64,000 nt of DNA, from NCBI RefSeq assembly GCF_011043735.1, contig NZ_JAAKGV010000020.1, positions 62,001-126,000 of the forward strand, read 5' to 3'. The notes below the pieces were generated by a model that saw only the letters and a list, made by a program, of their open reading frames with translations, was not told where the DNA came from and searched no databases. The translations under genes and the position numbers were made by a program. The DNA is from Methylobacterium sp. DB0501. GTDB taxonomy: Bacteria > Pseudomonadota > Alphaproteobacteria > Rhizobiales > Beijerinckiaceae. This document shows, one piece after another, positions 1-8,318 of this stretch (the first letter of the stretch is position 1; the number at the start of each line of letters is the position of its first letter).

Positions 1-658
1 CCGCCTCGCCAACGAACAGGTGCACCGGCAGCGCGGGTGTGATCCCCACCCGCGAGGCGGACTGGCAGCCCGGGTACAGCGCGATCCCGAACCGGAAGTC
101 CGACCGCAAGTCCTTGGGGCGAGCCCTCGTCGAAGCGCTCGCCACCCACAGCACCGTCGAACCTCCCTCGGACCAGCCGATCAAGGCTATCGCTTCTGGG
201 CGAACGTCCGCCTGAGCCTGTAGGTAGCGAAGGGCCCCGTAGGCGTCCCGGGTGCGCTCTCGCCCTGGCAGGATGACATCCACCGACCGACAGACCCCCG
301 TGAGCCCGCGGGCCGTGAAGGAGTCGGGAAAGAGCACGATGTAGCCGAGGCTGGCCAGACGCATGCCCCACTCCCGGTGCTGCACCGCAAGGTGTCTGCT
401 GCCGGGGGTGAGCAGGCCCGCGCAGCCGTGGAGGGCCACGACCGCCGGAAAGGGTCCGGCCCCTGCCGGACGGAAGATGTAGCCCGTGATGGTCGTCGCT
501 GTCGCCGAGGCGCTCAGGTCGGCATCGTTCGAGGGGAAGGCGACCCGCTCCCACGCAGCCGCGGAGGTCAAGGATGTCAGGAAAGCCAGTCCAACAACGA
601 GCGCTCGGGCGAGCTTCGCTTGGACCAGCCGGGCACTCCCTCCGCGAACCTTACCCAT
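1..658 (-). CDS. Dienelactone hydrolase-family protein, secreted (3' end outside window)
   Basis: Partial alpha/beta hydrolase; 219 residues are visible from an ATG at 658 and the reading frame runs off the window start. A hydrophobic segment at residues 18-35 ending in SAAA looks like a signal peptide, so the enzyme is probably periplasmic. After it come the oxyanion-type HGCAGL (about residue 77) and the nucleophile elbow GWSEGG with Ser near 163, as in dienelactone hydrolase-like serine hydrolases; the acid and His of the triad would lie outside the window. The substrate cannot be told. The ribosome site is weak (GAGAG), so the start could be slightly different. Confidence 0.75.
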   Translation of the reverse strand, partial: MGKVRGGSARLVQAKLARALVVGLAFLTSLTSAAAWERVAFPSNDADLSASATATTITGYIFRPAGAGPFPAVVALHGCAGLLTPGSRHLAVQHREWGMRLASLGYIVLFPDSFTARGLTGVCRSVDVILPGRERTRDAYGALRYLQAQADVRPEAIALIGWSEGGSTVLWVASASTRARPKDLRSDFRFGIALYPGCQSASRVGITPALPVHLFVGEA

Positions 659-915
659 TTGCACTCTCTACCAGGAGCCAGCGGCGTTTCGCATCGTGCG
701 GCATGCCCAACTTGGTTGAAAGCGGGCAGATCGCAATCGGGAACGCTCAATCAGAGGGCGAGTTCGCGAGCACAGGGAACGGCATCCGCCGACCGCGAGC
801 GCGCCTCCAACCACACGACAGATATCTGAAATCATCTCGGCAGTTTTGCGCCAGATCAAAGCCCGGCTGATCGACTCGCGCAAAATGCTCTCGCCCTGGA
901 AACCGAGAGGCTTCG

Positions 916-1125
916 ATGACGATCCTGAGCATGAGTCCCGCCACAATGGCGCAGGCCGAAGGGCGACGTTCAGTCCTGGTGATGGCGCCGCCGTCGCACC
1001 AGACCCAGGCACGCCCGATTGTCACGGACATCTCAGGGTATCGCTCGATCGCCAGCGCACAGGCGCTCGCATTGGCGATGGGCGCCGCGCTGCTCACGAC
1101 CTGCCTGATGCAGTTAGCGCTCTGA
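916..1125 (+). CDS. Possible small membrane-tail protein, unknown
   Basis: A 69-residue reading frame starts at an ATG placed 5 bases after GAGAGG. Its last 25 residues (after SIASAQ) are hydrophobic and could form one membrane helix; the rest is polar without a motif I recognise. It precedes the small KYLVTFHK-family gene on the same strand. Overlapping frames on both strands are also open here, so this may not be a gene. Confidence 0.35.
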   Translation: MTILSMSPATMAQAEGRRSVLVMAPPSHQTQARPIVTDISGYRSIASAQALALAMGAALLTTCLMQLAL

Positions 1126-1148
1126 TCAGAGAGAAGTGGAGTTAGGCA

Positions 1149-1364
1149 ATGCACAAATATCTTGTCACCTTCCACAAAGTCGTCTCGGACTCCTGCGGGT
1201 GCGACCATCAGATCGTGCAGCAGCGGGTGATTATCACTGCGCGCTCAGAAGTGTCAGCCCTCTACGAGGCGAAGGCGCGGTTCTGCGAGGCGATGCGGGT
1301 CGTCGATTGGCGCCTGCGCGCCGATAGCTGCGAGGTCGCCGATCTAGCACTTCTTGCCGCCTGA
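1149..1364 (+). CDS. Small conserved protein, KYLVTFHK family (copy 1)
   Basis: 71 residues, unknown function. It is a clear paralogue of the minus-strand gene at 46275-46490: both start MxKYLVTFHK, share DHxxVQ near residues 20-25, an AK..F.EA segment in the middle and DWRLRAD.CEV near the end, and both stop in two alanines. Two independent copies of the same length strongly support real translation. There are no membrane segments and no cysteine motif shared by both copies. Copy 1 has two Cys in CGC near residue 17 that copy 2 lacks. No FNR-type box is visible upstream, unlike copy 2. Confidence 0.8.
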   Translation: MHKYLVTFHKVVSDSCGCDHQIVQQRVIITARSEVSALYEAKARFCEAMRVVDWRLRADSCEVADLALLAA

Positions 1365-1491
1365 CCCTGACCACCTACCCGGCACGGCCCTCTATATTCA
1401 GAAGCCGTCGCCGTCGTGAGCCTTGGCCTGTCTGTCTTCGGGACAGACGCATCTCGTCGACGGTGGTCAGCCTTTGCTGGTTGACCCCGCG

Positions 1492-1773
1492 CTAAACGTC
1501 TCGCAATCGCGCCAGCAATCCCACTACGGCACCCGGATCCGTGGCGATGATGGCCAGCAGGTTCCGCGAGGCTCGGTCAGGCTCTGAGCGGCCCTGCTCC
1601 CAGTTGCGGAGCGTCGCCGTATCGAGGCTGAACGCCAGCGCGAACTGCTCCTGTGTGAGATGCAGACGTTCGCGCACCTCTGCAGGGTTCACCCGCTCGG
1701 GAGGCCGGTAGACGGCCGCGCGGATGTACGTCGCGGCCAACTCCCGTATGACGGCTTCGACACTCTCGACCAT
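1492..1773 (-). CDS. HTH antitoxin/XRE-like regulator, probably 5'-truncated by a TAG
   Basis: 93-residue open part with a helix-turn-helix near residues 34-75: RERLHLTQEQFALAFSLD then TLRNWEQGR, the signature of HigA2-like antitoxin and XRE regulators. The reading continues upstream in the same frame past a TAG at 1792-1794 into residues that look like the normal N-terminal part of such proteins (RRRMTLRGAHAALTRLID). The family residue at the stop is probably Glu or Gln. Either the gene starts at 1773 as a short form or the full gene is dead. No toxin gene is seen beside it. Confidence 0.6.
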   Translation of the reverse strand: MVESVEAVIRELAATYIRAAVYRPPERVNPAEVRERLHLTQEQFALAFSLDTATLRNWEQGRSEPDRASRNLLAIIATDPGAVVGLLARLRDV

Positions 1774-1779
1774 CGGTAG

Positions 1780-2527
1780 TTCGACAACCGCCTATCCCAC
1801 GTCGATCAGGCGCGTCAGGGCCGCGTGGGCCCCGCGCAGGGTCATGCGGCGGCGCGCCAGGACGATGGCTGCCTGCGGCGTGTCGGGCATTCCATCCGCC
1901 TGGGACCACTCAAGGACGAGGTTTACGGGTGAACCGGAGTGGACTCGGTCGACGTCCTGGGTTCGCACCCGTGGTCCTGCGCGCCAGCAACTTCGAGAGA
2001 TCCGACATCGAAGGTCTCCATGACAGCTTGAGCGAGGTCGCGAAGGCGGCTGGCTTCGACTGTGGTGCTGCGGGCAGGGCGTCGAGGCCGACGCGCCTCA
2101 CCTACTCCTCATAGTGCCGAAAATCGAAGCGGTACGCCTCGCGGGTGTTCGCGGCCCGCGATCCCCCGGCGAACAGCTTGGCGCAATTGGTGAGGAGGGC
2201 GGGGTCGTTGGGTCGTTCGACGGTACTGATGCGAGCGAGCGAGGTAAACGGGCCTGCGTCGCGCGCCTGGGCGTCGTCGCCGTCAAGGTCTTCGAGGTTC
2301 ACCTCAGCCGCCGCGTCGTGCGTCCATCGCCCTAGACCTTTAGGTAGGCGGGCCTGCGCGGCATGGTGCGGCTCGTGCCCCCAGAGGAGGAGCGCGGGCC
2401 TCCGCCTCGGCCACGTGCCGCGCCGCCCTGTCGAGGGAGTTCGCCCGAACGTGTCATCGATGTCCGCCGCCTCGCTATTGCATCTCGAACATACCAATGG
2501 GCGCGAGTACGCCGCCACCACACGCAT
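1780..2527 (-). pseudogene. Remnants of a tyrosine recombinase and upstream part of the HTH gene
   Basis: Reading the minus strand from 2527, a frame ends in SRAANTREAYRFDFRHYEE and then a TAG at 2102-2104; after the stop the same frame continues VRRVGLDALPAAPQ. This matches the N-terminal SAM-like core-binding domain of phage-type integrases (NTRRAY...W...GL.ALPA), with the stop at the place where Trp is usual (TGG to TAG). No catalytic Arg-His-Tyr domain follows, so the gene is a fragment. Further on, near 1800-1900, the degraded frame of the HTH gene begins. The stretch is best read as old mobile-element debris. Confidence 0.5.
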
Positions 2528-2613
2528 GGCACGCGGTTAAGTGTCCAATTGTTTCCATGCAAATTCGTTCCGGTCTGAAGCTTTGCCGATGTGAATTTCA
2601 TTAACATGAAGGT

Positions 2614-2640
2614 GGAACTCGATCGTTCCCAGCCGAGTTC
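2614..2640 (+). promoter_or_regulatory. Candidate EcfG (general stress) promoter
   Basis: GGAAC at 2614-2618 and AGTT at 2636-2639 are separated by 17 bases, close to the alphaproteobacterial EcfG consensus GGAAC-N16/17-CGTT. It lies 25 bases before the start codon of the first DUF2382 gene, a family usually under stress control. One base of the -10 element differs from consensus. Confidence 0.5.
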
Positions 2641-2663
2641 TTACGCGGAACGGGGCGACCACG

Positions 2664-3170
2664 ATGAACGGCAGATCAAATCCAGCCGAAGACGATCTCG
2701 TTCGTGGTGAAGCTCATTCCAACGAGCCTGAGCACACGCGTCAGTCCACGGCTCAGGAGTACGAGAATGCTGTCATTCCGTTGCTGGAAGAGACAGCGCA
2801 CGTCAGCAGGCGCCTCGTCGAGACGGGTCGCGTGCGGGTCAGAACCCAGACGGAAGTCACCGAGCAGATCCTCCGGGAGACGCTTCGCAGTGATGCTGTC
2901 GGTGTGACCCGTGTACCGGTGGATCGGGTGATCAAGGAAGGAGAGGTCGCTCCCCAGGTCAGAACCGAGGCAGGGGTCACCATCATCCCCGTTCTCGAAG
3001 AAGTCCTCGTGGTCGAGAAGCGCCTCGTCCTCAAGGAAGAGATCCACATCCACCAGACCACCATGGGCCAGGACGTCGAGGTCCCGGTCACGGTGCACAA
3101 GCAGCACGCCATCGTCGAGCGCATCGATCCCGATGGCACCATCACGCCCAAGACGATCAACGAGGAATAG
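2664..3170 (+). CDS. DUF2382 (YsnF/AvaK-type) stress protein
   Basis: 168 residues, almost entirely one DUF2382 domain: VIPLLEETAHVSRRLVETGRVRVRT near residues 33-60, then VTRVPVDRVIKEG and a second IIPVLEEVLVVEKRL repeat near 105. The domain is a charged, repetitive fold found in stress-induced bacterial proteins; its biochemical role is not established. The gene is followed 4 bases later by a second DUF2382 gene, so the two are one operon. The putative EcfG promoter just upstream fits general-stress control (inference). Confidence 0.85.
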   Translation: MNGRSNPAEDDLVRGEAHSNEPEHTRQSTAQEYENAVIPLLEETAHVSRRLVETGRVRVRTQTEVTEQILRETLRSDAVGVTRVPVDRVIKEGEVAPQVRTEAGVTIIPVLEEVLVVEKRLVLKEEIHIHQTTMGQDVEVPVTVHKQHAIVERIDPDGTITPKTINEE

Positions 3171-3174
3171 TCCC

Positions 3175-4098
3175 ATGCAGCAGACGATCACCGCCATGTT
3201 CGACACCCGCAGCGAGGCCGAAGCTGCCATCAACAAGCTCGGTCAGGCCGGGGTGCCTCGGACCAATATGCGTCTCTCGCCCGAGAGCCAGGGCACCTAC
3301 TCGTCGGCCAACCGCACCTCCTACGATTACCAGAAGGATGAGGGCGGGTTCTGGGCCTCGCTCAAGGACCTGTTCCTGCCGGAGGAGGACCGCTACGCCT
3401 ATACCGAGGGCATGAGCCGCGGCGGCACGATGCTGATCATCAGCGCTGACGAGGCCCAGGCAGCGGGGATCCTCGACGTTCTGGAGAGTGCCGGGGCCGT
3501 TCATCTCGATGAGCGCGAAGCCGAGTGGCGCAAGCAGGGCTGGAGCGGCTACAGCGCCACTTCGAGCACGAACTCCGCCGTAGGCGGCACGACCAGCACG
3601 ACAGGCACGGCCAGTGCTGCCACCGCCGGGGTCGGCACGACGGCTGCGAGCACGGGCGCGACTGCGGCCTCGGGCACGACGCAAGCTACAGCGGGCCGCG
3701 ACGAGGTCATTCCCGTCGTCGAGGAGCAACTGCGGGTCGGCAAACGCGTGGCCGAGAGCGGGCGGGTGCGGGTGCGGTCCTACGTGGTGGAGACGCCCGT
3801 GCAGGAGCAGGTCACCTTGCGTGACGAGCGCGTGCAGGTCGAGCGTCGCCCTGTCGATCGGGCGCCGACACCCGGCGACGAGCGGCTCTGGGCCGAGAGG
3901 ACGATCGAGGCGACCGAGCGCGGCGAGGAGGCGGTGGTCTCGAAGGACGTGCGCGTGAAGGAGGAGATCGGCATCCGCAAGGAGGTCGAGCAGCGCACCG
4001 AGACCGTATCGGACAAGGTGCGCCACACCGAGGTTGAGGTCGAGGACGCACGCGGTCAGGTCAGCCGCACCGGCACGACGGATCCGACGCGCCGCTGA
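3175..4098 (+). CDS. General stress protein: heat-induced N-domain plus DUF2382
   Basis: 307 residues from the ATG at 3175, which fits the N-domain start MQQTITAMFDTRSEAEAAI. Residues 1-110 resemble the ferredoxin-like 'general stress protein 17M/YflT' module, including the FFLPEED-like acidic stretch LFLPEEDRYAYTEG. A linker at about 130-180 is nearly all Thr, Ala, Ser and Gly. The C-terminal half is DUF2382 with DEVIPVVEEQLRVGKR and ERRPVDR. Function unknown beyond stress association. It shares an operon with the gene before it and is closed by a strong terminator. Confidence 0.85.
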   Translation: MQQTITAMFDTRSEAEAAINKLGQAGVPRTNMRLSPESQGTYSSANRTSYDYQKDEGGFWASLKDLFLPEEDRYAYTEGMSRGGTMLIISADEAQAAGILDVLESAGAVHLDEREAEWRKQGWSGYSATSSTNSAVGGTTSTTGTASAATAGVGTTAASTGATAASGTTQATAGRDEVIPVVEEQLRVGKRVAESGRVRVRSYVVETPVQEQVTLRDERVQVERRPVDRAPTPGDERLWAERTIEATERGEEAVVSKDVRVKEEIGIRKEVEQRTETVSDKVRHTEVEVEDARGQVSRTGTTDPTRR

Positions 4099-4142
4099 AG
4101 TCCCGTACCGCGGCACGACTGCCACACACGAGCGAATAAGGA

Positions 4143-4172
4143 AGAGCCCCGCCTGCAAAGGAGGGGCTTTTT
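4143..4172 (+). terminator. Intrinsic terminator of the DUF2382 operon
   Basis: AGCCCCGCCT (4145-4154) pairs with AGGAGGGGCT (4159-4168) with one mismatch and a 4-base loop, followed by a run of five T. It lies 45 bases after the DUF2382 stop. Confidence 0.85.
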
Positions 4173-4225
4173 GGTGTCGTGGTTAACCTTCCAGCGGGAG
4201 CATAGCCCCTGGAGGCTTGGCACAG

Positions 4226-4519
4226 ATGCGTCATATCGAGGTCGAGGACGGGCTCCGTCTCCGGTTTCCTGGTCGGGACGAGGAGTTCAACGAGGGTGTC
4301 GAGATCGGCCTGCTGGTCGCACGTCTCGCGCGAGGCGATCAGGCGTTCTCCTGCCAGATCTCGACGGCCAACGTCGACCAAGCACGGGCCGTGGCCCAGC
4401 AACTCGGCTATCGGATATGCGTCATGAACGAGAGCCAGGGACTCAGTGAAGTTCAAGTTGCTGTGCGCTCGCGTCGTCCACCACTGACCCTGGTGCCTGA
4501 TACCCGCAGAACTGCCTGA
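4226..4519 (+). CDS. Hypothetical protein, about 97 residues
   Basis: Starts at the ATG at 4226, chosen because GGAGG lies at 4211-4215 with 10 bases spacing; a TTG at 4217 would be too close to it. The protein starts MRHIEVEDGLRLRF and is acidic in the first half with a short helix-forming stretch; the last 25 residues are basic. I recognise no domain. It stands alone between the stress operon terminator and the convergent HWE kinase. Confidence 0.6.
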   Translation: MRHIEVEDGLRLRFPGRDEEFNEGVEIGLLVARLARGDQAFSCQISTANVDQARAVAQQLGYRICVMNESQGLSEVQVAVRSRRPPLTLVPDTRRTA

Positions 4520-4605
4520 CCCGCTGAGGTATCCCGAGCGCAAGGGATGTGAGATGAGCCCGTTTCGACTTGGCAGAATATGCTTACCAGGGCTTGAGGT
4601 GAGCG

Positions 4606-6132
4606 CTACTGTGCGAGGCTTCCGATCGGCACCTTGATGCACATCGTGAGACCTTCCGGCCGCCATTCGTGACGGATCTCGCCTCCAAGCTGACCTTCGA
4701 TGGTCCGGACCGACATCGTGGTTCCGAACCCGCTTCGCTCGGGCGGCCCTGCGATGGCGGGACCACCCCGCTCCTGCCAGACGAGATGCAGCGTATCCCC
4801 CTCGCATCGTAGCCGGATCGTGACGTGTCCGGCACGCGTCGACAGGGCGCCGTACTTCACCGCGTTGGTCGCCTGCTCATGCATGATCAGGGCGATGGCT
4901 GTCGCGGCCTTCTCGCCGACCCGTGCATCGTCTCCCTCAATGATGAAGCGCTCGTGAGCGTCCTCGGCGTAGGGAGCAAGCAGTGTCCGAAGCAGGCCCT
5001 GGATCGTCTGATCCGAGGGCAAGTGGCTCGATGACGGGCTATGGGGGCGAACGTAGTCGTGGGCCAATGCGAGGCCCCGCAGGCGCTTCAGGAAGTCGTC
5101 AGCATACTTCCTGGCCGCCTCGTTCCCGCGCGCCGTCAACGCAGCGAGCCCGCCTACCACCGCGAAGATGTTCTTGATCCGGTGTGATAACTCGCGGGTG
5201 AGAAGCTCGCGTGCCTCCTCAGCATCCTTCCGCTCTGTGATGTCGCGATGGGCGCCGATCAGGCGAACCGCTCGCCCGTTCACGTCACGGTCAATCCGGG
5301 CCGAGGCAGAGATCCAGCGGGTCGCGCCGTCGCCCGGGCGAATGATGCGGTACTCTGCGCGGTAGTCAGTATCGCTGCTCCGCACGGCCTCGACGAAATG
5401 ACGCTCGATCCTCTCACGATCCTCAGGATGGATGCGCCGAAGCCACGCCTCATGCGTCTCTCTGGCCGCCTCGGGAGGCAAGCCGTGGATGCGCAGGTAC
5501 TGAGGCGAGCGCAGGCTCCTGAAGCCCTGACTCAAGTCGACCTCGAAGCCACCGACTCCCGCGATCTCCTGCACCCGCTCCAGTTCGGCCTCGCGCTGCG
5601 CCAGGGTGATCAGGAGGCGGCGGTGCTCAAGCTGGGTCATCACCTGACGGGCAAGCGCCTGAAGCACCTCGGCCTGCTCTCCCGTCAGACCCTGCGGGCG
5701 TGGGGTGTGGTCCAGAACGCAGACGGTCCCGATGGGAAGCCCGTCACGGGTCTCCAGCACCGCCCCGGCGTAGAAGCGCAGATGGGGATTGCCCGTGACT
5801 AGGGGATTGCAGGCGAAGCGGGGATCCTGGGTGGTGTCCGGCACCACGACGAGACCACGCTGACGGATAACGTGAGCGCAGATCGAGATGTCGAGCGGCG
5901 TCTCACGGACACCCAGGCCGATCTCGGCCTTGAAGAACTGCCGGGTGTTCTCGATCAGGTTGACGACGGCGATCGGTGCCCGGCAGACCTGTGCGGCGAT
6001 CGTGCAGATGTCATCGAACGCCCGTTCCGGCGGCGTGTCGAGGATGTCGTAGGCGCGCAATGCGACGACGCGCTCGTTCTCTGACCAGGAGCACGTTGCA
6101 AGTGCCTGAACCTGGGCAGGCCCCTTCTTCAT
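4606..6132 (-). CDS. GAF-PAS HWE-family sensor histidine kinase
   Basis: 508 residues. GAF domain at about 25-170 (ICAHVIRQRGL, LRFYAGA), PAS with PAC at about 195-315 (HPEDRERIERHF, TERKDAEEARELL), then the kinase core. The phosphoacceptor block is LSHRIKNIFAVVGGL near 330 and the ATP-binding part has MHEQATNAVKYGALS near 425, the HWE/HisKA_2 signature, without a classic F-box lid. No membrane segment, so a cytoplasmic sensor. Output partners of HWE kinases are often receiver-only proteins; such a gene is transcribed divergently at 6467. The very similar GAF domains of the two GGDEF/EAL proteins nearby suggest duplication. Confidence 0.9.
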   Translation of the reverse strand: MKKGPAQVQALATCSWSENERVVALRAYDILDTPPERAFDDICTIAAQVCRAPIAVVNLIENTRQFFKAEIGLGVRETPLDISICAHVIRQRGLVVVPDTTQDPRFACNPLVTGNPHLRFYAGAVLETRDGLPIGTVCVLDHTPRPQGLTGEQAEVLQALARQVMTQLEHRRLLITLAQREAELERVQEIAGVGGFEVDLSQGFRSLRSPQYLRIHGLPPEAARETHEAWLRRIHPEDRERIERHFVEAVRSSDTDYRAEYRIIRPGDGATRWISASARIDRDVNGRAVRLIGAHRDITERKDAEEARELLTRELSHRIKNIFAVVGGLAALTARGNEAARKYADDFLKRLRGLALAHDYVRPHSPSSSHLPSDQTIQGLLRTLLAPYAEDAHERFIIEGDDARVGEKAATAIALIMHEQATNAVKYGALSTRAGHVTIRLRCEGDTLHLVWQERGGPAIAGPPERSGFGTTMSVRTIEGQLGGEIRHEWRPEGLTMCIKVPIGSLAQ

Positions 6133-6466
6133 TGCCCTTTCCCCAGGCCATCTGACTGGTATCCTGCTACGCTCTTACCGCGACGATAGCGTCAGCAGCA
6201 ACACAACTTGTAATTGTGATTACTTGGAAGGTTCGTGAGCAGTCACGCGTCCACATGGCGTGGCTTTGAGAGCACCCGGCCCATGACCTTACTCGCGCTT
6301 CACACCCCTGACCAACAACCGGCGCCGGTTCCGCTCTGAAGGGGCCGAGGCAAGCTACTGAGGTCCTGCGAAGGACGTGTTGCACGATGTGATAGCTGGA
6401 CAGGATGGCACTCCCGGCCCACATCCCTCATACCGGGTTAACCTGCATCAACGTACCTTGCAGAGC

Positions 6467-6841
6467 ATGTCAGTCACGCCATCAGCCGCCATATCGCCTG
6501 TCCTGATCGTCGAGGACGACGAGTTGGTGCGCATGATGGCCACGGAGATGCTGGAGGATGCTGGGATCGCGGTACTTGAGGCAACCAATGCTGATGAAGC
6601 TTGGCAACTCCTGGAGCAACGGTCCGACATCCGTGTCCTCTTTACAGATGTTGACATGCCCGGCTCGATGAACGGCTTCGTGCTGGCTCAGCGTGTGGCG
6701 GAGCGCTGGCCGCACATCCGGCTAGTGATCACGTCGGGACGTTTTCAGCCAAACCCCGACGACGTGCCCGATGACGGCCAGTTCGTTACCAAACCATATC
6801 GGGCTCCTGCCGTTCTACGAGCGATCGCGGCTGCTGGGTGA
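6467..6841 (+). CDS. Single-domain response regulator
   Basis: 124 residues from the ATG at 6467, preferred over a longer frame from 6377 because the receiver fold starts directly after it. Receiver hallmarks are the acidic pair in LIVEDDELV, the phosphoacceptor Asp in LFTDVDMPG near residue 63, Ser/Thr in VITSGR and Lys in VTKPYR. There is no output domain. It is divergent from the HWE kinase, which makes it a likely phosphotransfer partner (inference); it may alternatively act with the hybrid kinase further on. Confidence 0.85.
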   Translation: MSVTPSAAISPVLIVEDDELVRMMATEMLEDAGIAVLEATNADEAWQLLEQRSDIRVLFTDVDMPGSMNGFVLAQRVAERWPHIRLVITSGRFQPNPDDVPDDGQFVTKPYRAPAVLRAIAAAG

Positions 6842-6953
6842 GGGGACCGTGCTGAGATCGGCTGGAGGATCGGATCCACCCAGCCGTTAGCAATTCTCAA
6901 CTGGAGGTTGATTTTAGGTCCTGTTAGCAACCACGATGGCACTGATGCGCTGA

Positions 6954-8318
6954 ATGATCCCTTTGCCGGATGCGGAGAGGATCCGTTGGAGCGTTGCGGT
7001 GCCCTCTCTGCCACCCTGTGAAACGGACCGTCTGAAGGCGCTGCGGTCGCTCAACATCCTCGGCACAGCGCCCGAGGAGCACTTCGATGCCGTCTGCCGC
7101 ACCGCCCAGGCACTCTTTGGCGTGCCGATTGCTCTGGTGTCCCTCGTTGATGAGGAGAGCCAGTGGTTCAAGGCCCGGTGCGGGTTCGACATCGACGGCA
7201 CGCCGCGCGATGCGGCGTTCTGCACCTACACCATCCTTTCCGACAATGTGCTCGTCATTGAGGATGCGGGACACGATGAGCGCGTGCGCAAGAGCCCGCT
7301 CGTTACCGGCCGACACGGCGTTCGGTTCTACGCGGGCGCTCCGCTGGTGCTGAAGCCCGGCGTCCGGGTCGGTAGCCTGTGCGTGATGGACACCAAGCCG
7401 CGCCCGTTCTCGCCCGAGCAGCGCCGCCAGCTTCAGGATCTCGCTCGCATCGTTGTGGCGCATCTGCACCTGCACGAGGTGACACGGGAGAGCGTCTCCG
7501 CTCATGAAGCCTTGCGCGCCGTGACGGAGCGGCTGCGCCTTGCCCAGGAGGCGGCAGGAGCGGGCCTGTTCGACTGGGGCCTCCTCGACAACCGGGCCCA
7601 CCTCTCTCCCGAGTCGCTGCGGCACCTCGGTCTGTCCGAGGATCACCCTTCGATCGTGACGCTCGATGAGTGGATGGCCACGATCCATCCCGACGACCTG
7701 CCAAGGGTGCGCCAGGAAATCGAGCGCGCCGTGGCCACGTGCTCGACCTATAGAGTTGAGTTCCGTGTGCCGCTGCGCGACGGCGGTGAGCGCTGCGTGC
7801 TTGGCCTCGGCCGTGTCATCACCGACGAGGCTGAGCGACCTGTGCGCATTGCCGGGATCAGCCTTGACCATACGGATCGTCTACGGGCCGAGGAGGCGCT
7901 ACGGGCGAGTGAGGCCGCCCTGAAAGCCAGCGAGGAGCGTCTCGCCCTGGCGCTCGACAGCGCCAGTGACGGCTTGTGGGACTACGACGTCGTTACCGAT
8001 GCGGCCTGGATCTCCGATCACTGGTGCACGATGCTGGGCTACGAGCCGGGCGAGCTTCGCGTCGATCGGAACACCTGGGTGCACCTCCTGCACCCGGACG
8101 ATAAGTCTCAGGCGCTGCTGCGGATGGGCGAGCACCTGGAGGGGCGCTCACCCGGCTTCGAGAGCGAGTATCGCCTGCGCCGCAAGGATGGAGGCTGGTG
8201 CTGGATCCTGGCGCGGGGCAAAGTCGTCGCACGTGGCCCGGCAGGAGCCCCCCTGCGCGTGGTTGGCACCCACATCGACATCAGTGCCCGCAAGACAGCC
8301 GAGAGCCGGGTGACCTGA
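6954..8318 (+). CDS. GAF-PAS-PAS sensor part of a split GGDEF/EAL protein
   Basis: 454 residues: GAF at about 20-165 (CTYTILSDNVLVIED, VRFYAGAPL), PAS/PAC at about 190-300 (HPDDLPRVRQEI) and a second PAS/PAC at about 320-450 (GTHIDISARKTAESRV). The frame ends in TGA at 8316-8318 and the next base starts ATG of the GGDEF-EAL gene in the same frame. The intact homologue at 22758-25694 has PAS-PAC directly joined to the same MARHD start of GGDEF, so this was one protein. Whether the halves are now made separately is open. The start codon is uncertain: no good ribosome site precedes 6954. Confidence 0.8.
   Translation: MIPLPDAERIRWSVAVPSLPPCETDRLKALRSLNILGTAPEEHFDAVCRTAQALFGVPIALVSLVDEESQWFKARCGFDIDGTPRDAAFCTYTILSDNVLVIEDAGHDERVRKSPLVTGRHGVRFYAGAPLVLKPGVRVGSLCVMDTKPRPFSPEQRRQLQDLARIVVAHLHLHEVTRESVSAHEALRAVTERLRLAQEAAGAGLFDWGLLDNRAHLSPESLRHLGLSEDHPSIVTLDEWMATIHPDDLPRVRQEIERAVATCSTYRVEFRVPLRDGGERCVLGLGRVITDEAERPVRIAGISLDHTDRLRAEEALRASEAALKASEERLALALDSASDGLWDYDVVTDAAWISDHWCTMLGYEPGELRVDRNTWVHLLHPDDKSQALLRMGEHLEGRSPGFESEYRLRRKDGGWCWILARGKVVARGPAGAPLRVVGTHIDISARKTAESRVT

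Noticed and set aside
6859..6886. 7-bp hairpin after the receiver gene as a terminator
   Set aside because: The stem is short, the loop is 14 bases and no T run follows.
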